From the NCBI GenBank assembly GCA_021296435.1, contig JAGWAK010000030.1, positions 1 to 12,855 of the forward strand: DNA of 12,855 nucleotides, written 5' to 3'. Made by a program: the position numbers and the translations under genes. The notes beneath the pieces were generated by a model. The model saw nothing but the letters and a program-made list of their open reading frames with translations. It was not told the DNA's origin and ran no database searches. Below, in pieces: positions 7,085 to 12,855 of the stretch. Within the stretch, counting starts at the first letter, position 1. The number at the start of each line of letters is the position of its first letter. This stretch comes from Acidimicrobiia bacterium (GTDB taxonomy: Bacteria > Actinomycetota > Acidimicrobiia > Acidimicrobiales > CATQHL01).

Positions 7085-8167
7085 GTGAGCACCCCACACC
7101 AGTATCTGGCCGTCATCAAGGTCGTCGGCGTCGGCGGCGGTGGCGTGAACGCCGTGAACAGAATGATCGAAGCGGGACTTCGCGGTGTCGAGTTCGTGGC
7201 GATCAATACCGATGCGCAGACGTTGCTCATGAGTGACGCGGACATCAAGATCGACATTGGGCGTGATCTGACTCGCGGCCTGGGAGCCGGCAGCGACCCC
7301 GAGGTGGGGGAGTCGGCCGCAGAGGCCGCGACCGAACAGTTGCGGGAGTCGCTCGATGGTGCGGACATGGTCTTCATCACGGCCGGCGAAGGCGGCGGCA
7401 CCGGCACCGGCGGGGCCCCCGTGATCGCCGAGATCGCACGCGACCTCGGCGCCCTGACGATCGCGGTGGTGACTCGACCGTTCCGTTTCGAAGGCCGGAA
7501 GCGGGCGCTACAGGCCGAGCAGGGCATCCAGCGACTCAAGGAGAAGGTCGACACGCAGATCGTGATCCCCAACGATCGCCTTCTCAACGAGGTGGCGGAG
7601 GACACGAGTCTGTTGAACGCCTTCCAGATGGCCGACGATGTGCTGCTGCAGGGTGTGCAAGGGATCACCGATCTCATCACGACCCCCGGGCTCATCAACA
7701 CGGACTTCGCCGATGTGCGGGCGGTTCTGTCCGACGCCGGCTCGGCCCTCATGGGCGTCGGTAGCTCCTCCGGTGAGGACCGGGCCGCCAGCGCGGCTCG
7801 GAAGGCCATTTCCAGTCCGCTCCTGGAATCCTCGATCGAGGGTGCCCGCGGCCTGCTGCTCACGATCGCTGGCAACGCCCACATGGGCCTGCTCGAGGTG
7901 ACGCAGGCCGCCGAGGTCATCGGCGGGGTCTCTCACGAGGACGCCAACATCATCTTCGGCACTGTCATCGACGAGTCGCTCGGCGAGTCGATGCGGGTCA
8001 CGGTGATCGCCGCGGGGTTCGATCGCTGGGACGACTCCTCACCGCGACGGGAGGACAGCGGTGCCTCGGCACACCGCAGCCTGCCTGATCCGTTCGCCGA
8101 GACCGACGAAGCCGACGACGAGTCCACCGACGAGTTGGAGTTGGACATCCCCTCGTTCCTCCGGTGA
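7085..8167 (+). CDS. ftsZ: Cell division GTPase FtsZ
   Basis: FtsZ is the tubulin-like GTPase that forms the cytokinetic Z-ring. The 360-residue protein has VVGVGGGGVNAVNRM (13-27), NTDAQ (41-45), the tubulin signature GEGGGTGTGGAP (101-112), TRPFRFEGRKR (130-140) and NDRLL (163-167). The T7 loop reads NTDFADVRAVL (205-215), with D207 and D210 supplying the catalytic acids to the next subunit. The polymerising domain ends near 315 (VIAAGFDRW). A short, acidic, disordered linker of about 35 residues follows, and then the C-terminal peptide LDIPSFLR (353-360), the docking site for SepF and other partners. GTG 7085 is chosen for its RBS and its alignment with other actinobacterial FtsZ N termini. 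The 152-nt gap upstream carries likely promoters, so ftsZ can be expressed apart from the mur-fts chain. Confidence 0.98.
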   Translation: MSTPHQYLAVIKVVGVGGGGVNAVNRMIEAGLRGVEFVAINTDAQTLLMSDADIKIDIGRDLTRGLGAGSDPEVGESAAEAATEQLRESLDGADMVFITAGEGGGTGTGGAPVIAEIARDLGALTIAVVTRPFRFEGRKRALQAEQGIQRLKEKVDTQIVIPNDRLLNEVAEDTSLLNAFQMADDVLLQGVQGITDLITTPGLINTDFADVRAVLSDAGSALMGVGSSSGEDRAASAARKAISSPLLESSIEGARGLLLTIAGNAHMGLLEVTQAAEVIGGVSHEDANIIFGTVIDESLGESMRVTVIAAGFDRWDDSSPRREDSGASAHRSLPDPFAETDEADDESTDELELDIPSFLR

Positions 8168-8180
8168 CCCGGGGCAGCCC

Positions 8181-8852
8181 GTGTTGGCGCTGACTCTGGA
8201 GTTGAACGGCTCCCGCCGCGCCGAGATCAGATTCAGCGACCGCCGCCAAGGCGACTTCGGTGAGGGATCGCCGGCGCAGCGGGCGTCGCTGGCGGGCGGG
8301 CGTTGGACACGGCTGCGCCAGCAGCACGGGGCGAACGTCGTGACCGTGACGGAGCCCGGCGAGGCCGACGGGGCAGCAGCGGACGCCGCGGTCACTGCCG
8401 CCAGCGATGCCGTGCTGACCGTCCGGACGGCCGACTGCGCACCGCTGGCCCTGGTCGCCACGGAGGGCGTGGTGGCGGCTGTGCACGCCGGCTGGCGGGG
8501 GTTGGCCGCCGGTGTGGTCGAGGACGCAACGGCGGCGGTCCGGCGGCTGGGCGGTCGCCACATTCGCGCGTTCGTGGGTCCCTGCATCGGTCCCGAGTGC
8601 TATGAGTTCGGGCGCCAACCGCTGGAGGATCTCGCTGCTCGGCTCGGTCGTGACATCGTGTCACGTACCGCCTGGGGCACCGCAGCACTCGACATCCCTG
8701 CTGCGGTTCGGGCTGCGCTGCGGCGCGCCGGTATCACCGATGTCATCGAGGCCGATCGTTGCACGGCCTGCGAGGCGGACTCCTGGTACTCCCATCGCGC
8801 CCGCGGCGAGACCGGTCGCCACGTCCTGGCCACATGGATCAGCCAGAGTTGA
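8181..8852 (+). CDS. pgeF: Peptidoglycan editing factor PgeF (YfiH/LACC1 family)
   Basis: This family was once called multicopper polyphenol oxidase. Members are zinc-dependent purine nucleoside enzymes, and in E. coli PgeF removes wrongly built (L-Ser-containing) muropeptide precursors. The 223-residue product has RLRQQHG (44-50) with H49, VRTADCAP (81-88) with C86, VHAGWRGLA (101-109) with H102, GPCIGPECYE (133-142) and a C-terminal C..CEADSWYSHRARGETGRH (194-214). H49, C86 and H102 match the family's metal site. GTG 8181 lies 13 nt after ftsZ and starts just before the conserved IRFSDR strand; no strong SD is visible, so the start is less certain than the gene. The ftsZ-pgeF-yggS order is common in Actinobacteria and Firmicutes. 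The 3' end overlaps yggS by 19 nt. Confidence 0.92.
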   Translation: MLALTLELNGSRRAEIRFSDRRQGDFGEGSPAQRASLAGGRWTRLRQQHGANVVTVTEPGEADGAAADAAVTAASDAVLTVRTADCAPLALVATEGVVAAVHAGWRGLAAGVVEDATAAVRRLGGRHIRAFVGPCIGPECYEFGRQPLEDLAARLGRDIVSRTAWGTAALDIPAAVRAALRRAGITDVIEADRCTACEADSWYSHRARGETGRHVLATWISQS

Positions 8853-9505
8853 GCCGGCGCGCCGCTGAGGTCCGGACGCGGCTGGCGCACATCCGCGGGC
8901 AGGTGGCCGACGCCGGCGGTGACCCCGACCGCACCGAGATTGTGGCGGTGACCAAGGGGCGGGATCGACTGACGGCTGCGGCAGCCGTCGCTGCGGGGCT
9001 CTGCGACCTCGGTGAGAACTACGCGCAGGAGCTCTTGGACAAGGCTCCGGGGCTGGCAACTGTCCGCTGGCACTTCATCGGCAACCTGCAGTCCAACAAG
9101 GTCCGGCGCCTGGCGCCTCACGTGGAGCTCTGGCAGAGCGTCGACCGCCCGCGGCTGCTGCGCGAGATCGCTCGCCACAGTCCGGGGGCGGGGATCCTGG
9201 TCCAGGTTGCGGCGCGTGCGGAGCCCGGGCGGGGAGGCTGTGATCCGGCGACGGCCCGGCGACTGGTGGCTGAGGCCGCGGACCTGGGACTGCACCCGGC
9301 CGGCCTCATGTCGATGGCGCTGCCCGGCCCGCCCGAGGCGGTGCGCCGGCAGTTTCGCCAGGTGCGCAGCCTGGCCGACGAACTGGACCTCCCGGTGCGC
9401 AGCATGGGAACCAGCGGCGACTTCACCCTGGCGGTGGCCGAGGGCGCCAACCTGCTGCGGCTGGGGCGGGTCCTGCTCGGCGATCCCGCGGCCGCACCTG
9501 GGTAA
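8834..9505 (+). CDS. yggS: PLP homeostasis protein YggS/PLPBP family
   Basis: This single-domain TIM-barrel protein binds pyridoxal phosphate and buffers PLP and amino-acid levels; it has no known catalytic reaction. The 223-residue product shows VAVTKGR (38-44) with the PLP lysine K41, GENYAQE (60-66), WHFIGNLQSNK (79-89), EPGRGG (130-135) and GLMSM (157-161). The phosphate-binding end reads MGTSGDF (191-197) and GANLLRLGRVLLG (204-216). The last two are usually close to MGMSxDxE and GSTMVRIGTAIFG, so this copy is somewhat divergent at the phosphate end. ATG 8834 is preferred, although it lies inside the pgeF end. TTG 8849, overlapping the pgeF stop, is an alternative that would lose five residues. 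The frame is also open upstream to 8759, but that part is a pgeF shadow. Confidence 0.92.
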   Translation: MDQPELSRRAAEVRTRLAHIRGQVADAGGDPDRTEIVAVTKGRDRLTAAAAVAAGLCDLGENYAQELLDKAPGLATVRWHFIGNLQSNKVRRLAPHVELWQSVDRPRLLREIARHSPGAGILVQVAARAEPGRGGCDPATARRLVAEAADLGLHPAGLMSMALPGPPEAVRRQFRQVRSLADELDLPVRSMGTSGDFTLAVAEGANLLRLGRVLLGDPAAAPG

Positions 9506-9694
9506 CGGCGTCGGGGTGCGGCGCGGCCTACACTTGTGCAAACAACGAGGTGCGATGAACATGCCCATGACGTCGCCGCGCCGCCACGGCGCGCCGGCAC
9601 CGAGCTTTGTGGACAAGTCGCAGATCCGGCACCGGTCGAGGCTCGGCAGAGGGCGGATCACCCGCACGACTCGCACATCCTTGGAGGAACGCCC
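9506..9694 (+). promoter_or_regulatory. sepF leader region with -10-like TACACT and a strong hairpin
   Basis: This 189-nt stretch separates yggS from sepF. TACACT (9529-9534) fits an actinobacterial -10, but no -35 is recognisable at 16-19 nt, so a promoter is only possible. A 7-bp all-GC hairpin, CGCGCCG-CCA-CGGCGCG (9577-9593), sits mid-leader with no T-run after it, so it is not a standard intrinsic terminator. A 50-codon ORF (9555-9707) spans most of the region. Confidence 0.3.
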
Positions 9695-9707
9695 ATGTCG
9701 GCCTTGA
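9555..9707 (+). CDS. Possible small Arg-rich protein upstream of sepF (unrecognised)
   Basis: The ORF has ATG 9555, preceded by CGAGGTG (9546-9552), which resembles a weak SD, and TGA at 9705-9707, giving 50 residues. It starts MNMPMTSPRRHG and is rich in Arg, Thr and Pro. I counted 41 of 50 sense codons with G or C in third position, clearly more than the sepF-frame reading of the same bases. It overlaps the sepF ATG by 13 nt in another frame, so it could couple to or attenuate sepF translation. I recognise no family, and a 50-codon open frame is not rare at this GC content. It may be a leader peptide, a small protein or nothing. Confidence 0.25.
   Translation: MNMPMTSPRRHGAPAPSFVDKSQIRHRSRLGRGRITRTTRTSLEERPCRP
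9683..9687 (+). promoter_or_regulatory. Ribosome binding site of sepF
   Basis: GGAGG lies 7 nt before ATG 9695. It fixes the sepF start over the longer in-frame reading from GTG 9536, whose extra 53 residues resemble no SepF. Confidence 0.85.
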
Positions 9708-10222
9708 AATCCTTCGTGAACTGGTTGGGCCTGGGGCCCGACGAGGGAGAACCGTACGCCGGCCACCTCGGCGGACCCCAGCGGGGACACGCCGGAGGCG
9801 ATCCGTACGGGGGTCCGCCTCCGGAGCGTTATCCGGCCGCCGTCGAATCGACTGCGCTTGCCGAGCCGATGGTTCTGGCGGCCGTGAACCCCACGCCCGA
9901 GGGGGTCACCGCCGAACCCGTCGCCCGGCCGGCCAGTGCACGCCCGCGCTCCGCCGCGGCCGCGGTGCGCCCGATCGTGGTCTCGCCGGCGAACTTCGAC
10001 GAGGCACAGGAGGTCGGCGACCACTTCAAGCAGCGCCAGCCGGTGATCGTGAACCTGCAGGACGCCAGTAGCGACCTGCGCCGCAGGCTGGTGGACTTCG
10101 CCGCGGGGCTGTGCTACGCCCTCGACGGTCAGGTGGAACGGGTGACCCCCGGCGTCTACCTGCTCACACCTAGTGACGTGCGGGTGGCTCTCGAGGAACA
10201 AAAGCTCCCCGACGAGTCCTGA
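9695..10222 (+). CDS. sepF: Cell division protein SepF
   Basis: SepF binds the FtsZ C-terminal peptide and the membrane. In Actinobacteria, which lack FtsA and ZipA, it is the essential Z-ring anchor. The 175-residue protein has an amphipathic N-terminal membrane-targeting helix (MSALKSFVNWLGL, 1-13), a Gly/Pro/Ala-rich disordered linker (about 14-90) and the SepF core (about 92-170). The core includes IVVSPANFDEAQEVGDHFKQ (94-113), PVIVNLQ (116-122), RRLVDFAAGLCYALDG (130-145) and PGVYLLTP (152-159). Layout and length fit the family. It lies four genes after ftsZ in the usual pgeF-yggS-sepF-yggT-divIVA order. The clear RBS and separate leader suggest it can be expressed independently. Confidence 0.95.
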   Translation: MSALKSFVNWLGLGPDEGEPYAGHLGGPQRGHAGGDPYGGPPPERYPAAVESTALAEPMVLAAVNPTPEGVTAEPVARPASARPRSAAAAVRPIVVSPANFDEAQEVGDHFKQRQPVIVNLQDASSDLRRRLVDFAAGLCYALDGQVERVTPGVYLLTPSDVRVALEEQKLPDES

Positions 10223-10240
10223 TCCGGCGGTTGCCCTCCT

Positions 10241-10492
10241 GTGGTCGTACTCTGCTGGCTGCTGCTGAGCTACGCGCTGGCCTTTCTGGCGCGGGCCCTG
10301 CTGAGTTGGTTCCCCATCCGGCCCGACGGTGTGGCGGCCACCGTCGCCGGGGGACTCATCATGGTCACAGACCCGATCCTGCGCCCGCTGCGGCGCCTGC
10401 TGCGGCCGCTGCGCGTGGGCACCGTGGCTCTGGACTTCGCTCCCACGATCGTCATGGTGGTGTTGTTCGCCGTCCGGGCGCGCATCTGCTGA
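10241..10492 (+). CDS. yggT: YggT family small membrane protein
   Basis: This 83-residue protein of the YggT (YlmG-like) family has two hydrophobic segments (about 1-21 and 65-80). Between them is the family signature: LLSWFPI (20-26), then MVTDPILRPLRRLLRPLR (41-58), the counterpart of the usual TEPILRPxRRLLPP. Its function is not well defined; in cyanobacteria and plastids YlmG affects nucleoid and division organisation. The start is GTG 10241, 18 nt after the sepF stop; no strong SD is seen, so coupled translation is likely. Its place between sepF and divIVA is the standard Gram-positive arrangement and supports the call. Confidence 0.88.
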   Translation: MVVLCWLLLSYALAFLARALLSWFPIRPDGVAATVAGGLIMVTDPILRPLRRLLRPLRVGTVALDFAPTIVMVVLFAVRARIC

Positions 10493-10496
10493 GCCT

Positions 10497-10525
10497 CCCG
10501 GTGGGCGTGGTTCCGCCTCCCCGGG
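10497..10525 (+). other. GC-rich hairpin between yggT and divIVA
   Basis: CCCGG (10497-10501) pairs with CCGGG (10521-10525). An inner stem pairs 10503-10507 with 10514-10518, including one G-T pair, around the loop TGGTTC. A T against CC forms an internal bulge. No T-run follows, so it is not a typical terminator. It fills half of the 57-nt gap ahead of the divIVA start and may tune mRNA stability or translation. Confidence 0.35.
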
Positions 10526-10549
10526 CCGGTGAGCACTACGGTTGAGTGC

Positions 10550-11029
10550 GTGGAACTCTCCCCCGAGGCGCTGCGCGACGCCCGCTTCACCGAGCGTTTC
10601 CGGGGTTACGACGCCGCCGAGGTGGACGCCTTCCTGAACGAGGCTGCGGAGGCCCTCGAGGAACTCGTGGCCGAACGCAGCGAGCCGATGGCCGCGCTGG
10701 CCGCTGAACGGGCCCGGCTGGCGATCGAGGAGGTCCGGCGGCAGACACTCGAGGAGGTCACGGAGGTGCAACATCGCCGTGACGAGTTGGCGCAGGCGGT
10801 TGCAGACCTTCAGTTGATGCTGGCGGACCGGCGTCTCGGGCTCGTCGGGGCGCTGGCTCTGATCGATGCCGCAAGTGAGCCGGCGCCGGATCCCGGCGAT
10901 GGGGCCGAGGCTGCCGGTAGTCGGCAGGATGAGACCGAAGACGACGGCGACACCGAGGCGGCGCCCGAGGGGGACAGTTTCCTGGCCCGCCTCGAGCGCG
11001 CGGCGGAGGCTGGCGACTCCTCCGGCTAG
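10550..11029 (+). CDS. divIVA: DivIVA-domain cell division/polarity protein
   Basis: DivIVA (Wag31 in mycobacteria) gathers at curved membrane at poles and septa and recruits the wall-growth machinery. The 159-residue product begins MELSPEALRDARFTERFRGY, the standard lipid-binding N-terminal domain. The residues F17 and R18 fall at the same numbers as the membrane-inserting F17/R18 of B. subtilis DivIVA when GTG 10550 is the start. GYDAAEVDAFL (19-29) is the family core. A coiled coil covers about 30-100, rich in Glu, Ala and Arg. An acidic, disordered tail (about 105-140) and a short helix FLARLERAAE follow. GTG 10529 would add seven residues and cannot be excluded; neither start has a clear SD. 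The protein is shorter than Wag31 and lacks its loop insertion. The TAG overlaps the ileS stop on the other strand. Confidence 0.9.
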   Translation: MELSPEALRDARFTERFRGYDAAEVDAFLNEAAEALEELVAERSEPMAALAAERARLAIEEVRRQTLEEVTEVQHRRDELAQAVADLQLMLADRRLGLVGALALIDAASEPAPDPGDGAEAAGSRQDETEDDGDTEAAPEGDSFLARLERAAEAGDSSG

Positions 11030-12855
11030 TCCGAGCCCGCCCCGCTGCGGGTGATGGCGAAGCGGATCTCCTGCCCGTCGATGCTGGCGGTGCCCGCGCC
11101 TTCGGCGGCCCCGAGGTCGGCGTGGCGCATCTCGGTGGCGAGGACCTGGTCCGCCACGTACCGGGCGTGGGGCGCCAGCGCTGCGGCCACTGCGGCGGGC
11201 AGGTCGAGGGTCAGTTCGATCCGATCGGTGACGTGCAGCCCGCAATCACGCCGGCCCTGTTGCAGCACCCGCACCAGGTGGCGCGCCGTCCCCTCGGCCC
11301 GCAACTCATCGTCCAGGGTGACGTCGAGGGTCACGACCAGGTCAGCCGTGCGCAGCGCCGCGCTGGGGCGGCCCTCGGCGGTCTCCAGGACCAGCTCGTA
11401 CTGGTCCTCGGCGAGGTTCTGTCCGGCGACGGTGACCGTGCCGTCAGCTCCCCGGGTCCACTCGCCGGCGCGGGCCGCGGCCATGACCTCCTGTGTCGCA
11501 GCCCCCAGCAGCGGCCCGAGGACTTTGCCCCGCGGGCGCAGCACGAATCGCGTCCCGTCGTCGAACTCCTCGGTCAGCACCACGGACTTCACGTTGATCT
11601 CGGCGGCGATGAGGTCGCAGAACGGTGCCAGGGTCGTGGCGTCGCGGCCGGCGACGCGCGCTGACCGCAGCGGCTGGCGCGCCGGCAGCCCGTGGGTCAC
11701 GCGCACCCCCAAGGCAGCCGAGCAGACCTCCCGCGCCCGGTCCATCACGGTCACCAGCTCGTCGTCGCCGGGCAGCGCCGCAGCCTCGGGCCAGTCGCAG
11801 AGGTGCACGCTGCCGCCGCCCCCGAGGCCGCGATGGATCGATTCACAGATCAGCGGGAGGAGCGGGGCCGCCACCTGCACCAGCGTCACGAGGACGGTGT
11901 AGAGCGTGTCGTAGGCGGCCTGCTTGTCGCCGGGGTCGCCGTCGGTCGCGGGCGCCCAGAACCGGTCGCGGCTGCGGCGGATGTACCAGTTGTTCACAGT
12001 GCCCAGGAAGGTCTCGATCTCGGCGCAGGCGCCGGGTAGGTCGTAGGCGTCGAGCCGGTTGCCCACCTCCAGCACCGCGTGGCGCGTCTTGGCCAGCACG
12101 TAGCGGTCCAACACCTCGCCGGAGGAGACGTTCCAGCTGCCCCGGGAGCGGTCGGCGTTGGCGTACATGCAGAAGAACACGTAGGCGTTCCACAGCGGCC
12201 GCAGGACGCCCCGCACGACGGCGTCGATGCCCTCGTCGCTCATCCGCAGGTCTCCACCGCGCAGCACCGGGGAGGACATCAGGTACCAGCGCAAGGCGTC
12301 GGCCCCCTGCCGGGTGAAGATGACCTCGGGATCGGTGTAGTTCCGCAACCGTTTCGAGAGCTTCGCCCCGTCGGCGGCCAGCACCACGCCGTGGCACACG
12401 GCGTTGCGGAACGGTGGGCGGTCGAACAGGGCGGTGGCGAGCACGTGCAACGTGTAGAACCAGCCGCGTGTCTGGTTCACGTACTCCACGATGAAGTCGG
12501 CGGGGAAGTGGTTCTCGAACCACTCCTTGTTCTCGAAGGGATAGTGCACCTGGGCGTAGGGCATGGAGCCCGACTCGAACCAGCAGTCCAGGACCTCTGG
12601 GACGCGGCGCATGACCGAGCGGCCGGTCGGATCGTCGGGGTTGGGCCTCGTCAGGGAGTCCACGAAAGGCCGGTGCAGATCGTCGGGGCGCACCCCGAAG
12701 TCCCTCTCGATCTCGTCGAGGCTCCCGTAGACGTCCAGGCGCGGCCAGGCCGGATCGTCCGAGCGCCACACCGGTACCGGTGAACCCCAGAAGCGGTTCC
12801 GGCTGATCGACCAGTCCCGGGCGCCCTCCAGCCAGTTGCCGAAACGCCCGTCGCG
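11026..12855 (-). CDS. ileS: Isoleucyl-tRNA synthetase IleS, type-2-like, 3' part (5' end outside window)
   Basis: This enzyme charges tRNA-Ile with isoleucine and edits valine. The visible 609 residues start within the class I catalytic/editing region: WSISRNRFWGSPVPVW (about 15-30), DCWFESGSMPYAQ (90-102), VNQTRGWFYTLH (126-137) and the ATP-binding loop KLSKR (165-169), the counterpart of KMSKS. The anticodon-binding domain follows with VNNWYIRRSRDRFW (about 288-301), and then a C-terminal region without any Cys cluster. Arg after the KxSK loop followed by LRNYTDP, plus the lack of a C-terminal zinc ribbon, suggest the eukaryote-like type 2 IleRS found in many Actinobacteria; some type 2 enzymes are naturally mupirocin-resistant. 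The HIGH motif, most of the editing domain and the promoter are off the right edge. It converges on divIVA. Confidence 0.96.
   Translation of the reverse strand, partial: RDGRFGNWLEGARDWSISRNRFWGSPVPVWRSDDPAWPRLDVYGSLDEIERDFGVRPDDLHRPFVDSLTRPNPDDPTGRSVMRRVPEVLDCWFESGSMPYAQVHYPFENKEWFENHFPADFIVEYVNQTRGWFYTLHVLATALFDRPPFRNAVCHGVVLAADGAKLSKRLRNYTDPEVIFTRQGADALRWYLMSSPVLRGGDLRMSDEGIDAVVRGVLRPLWNAYVFFCMYANADRSRGSWNVSSGEVLDRYVLAKTRHAVLEVGNRLDAYDLPGACAEIETFLGTVNNWYIRRSRDRFWAPATDGDPGDKQAAYDTLYTVLVTLVQVAAPLLPLICESIHRGLGGGGSVHLCDWPEAAALPGDDELVTVMDRAREVCSAALGVRVTHGLPARQPLRSARVAGRDATTLAPFCDLIAAEINVKSVVLTEEFDDGTRFVLRPRGKVLGPLLGAATQEVMAAARAGEWTRGADGTVTVAGQNLAEDQYELVLETAEGRPSAALRTADLVVTLDVTLDDELRAEGTARHLVRVLQQGRRDCGLHVTDRIELTLDLPAAVAAALAPHARYVADQVLATEMRHADLGAAEGAGTASIDGQEIRFAITRSGAGSD

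Noticed and set aside
6853..7920. 355-residue - strand open frame antisense to ftsZ
   Set aside because: It is Ser/Ala/Arg-rich with no recognisable motif and mirrors the conserved ftsZ codons.
9536..9694. SepF start at GTG 9536
   Set aside because: The extra 53 residues do not resemble SepF and have poor third-position GC; ATG 9695 has a strong SD and begins the membrane helix.
11036..11051. Hairpin CCCGC-CCCGCT-GCGGG as a divIVA terminator
   Set aside because: Only 5 bp, no T-run, and inside the ileS coding sequence; such GC hairpins are common here by chance.
8600..11245. 881-residue open frame on the - strand
   Set aside because: It runs antisense across pgeF, yggS, sepF, yggT and divIVA, all with clear family motifs. 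Its translation is Arg/His/Pro/Gly-rich without domains, a typical high-GC shadow.
1..12855. Mobile elements, CRISPR arrays, tRNA/rRNA genes, defence or biosynthetic systems
   Set aside because: No transposase or integrase motifs, no spaced direct repeats, and no tRNA-like or rRNA-like stretch seen by eye; apart from the short gaps described, the window is filled by known dcw-region genes.

Overview
The window is a high-GC bacterial division and cell-wall (dcw) cluster, most likely from the Actinomycetota. Three things point there: the SepF-YggT-DivIVA block downstream of ftsZ, the absence of ftsA between ftsQ and ftsZ, and an FtsZ signature of the form GEGGGTGTGGAP. The look of FtsZ and MurD and the murC-murB-ftsQ order suggest class Acidimicrobiia; that placement is inference from memory of family sequences, not a computed phylogeny.

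Layout, + strand: the 3' end of mraY (1-115), murD (112-1426, broken by a frameshift near 536), ftsW (1423-2619), murG (2616-3776), murC (3773-5185), murB (5182-6144) and ftsQ (6141-6932). Each of these genes overlaps the next by exactly 4 nt (ATGA or GTGA), giving six junctions in a row. A 152-nt AT-rich gap follows, with candidate promoters for ftsZ (7085-8167). Next come pgeF (8181-8852), yggS (8834-9505), a 189-nt leader holding a possible 50-codon small ORF and a strong hairpin, sepF (9695-10222), yggT (10241-10492) and divIVA (10550-11029). On the - strand the 3' two-thirds of a type-2-like ileS (11026-12855, 5' end outside the window) converges on divIVA; the two stop codons share one CTAG.

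Functionally, MraY, MurG, MurC, MurD and MurB make UDP-MurNAc-peptide and lipids I and II. FtsW polymerises lipid II at the septum. FtsQ links the periplasmic divisome to the Z-ring. FtsZ is the ring, SepF its membrane anchor (which explains the lack of ftsA), and DivIVA the curvature or pole marker. PgeF and YggS are housekeeping companions (muropeptide quality control and PLP homeostasis).

I found no mobile element, CRISPR array, tRNA, rRNA or novel multigene system. The most notable points are the murD lesion (a missing stretch that fits a 20-nt deletion removing the conserved GNTDxPL-type segment), the regulatory-looking island upstream of ftsZ, and the structured leader in front of sepF.
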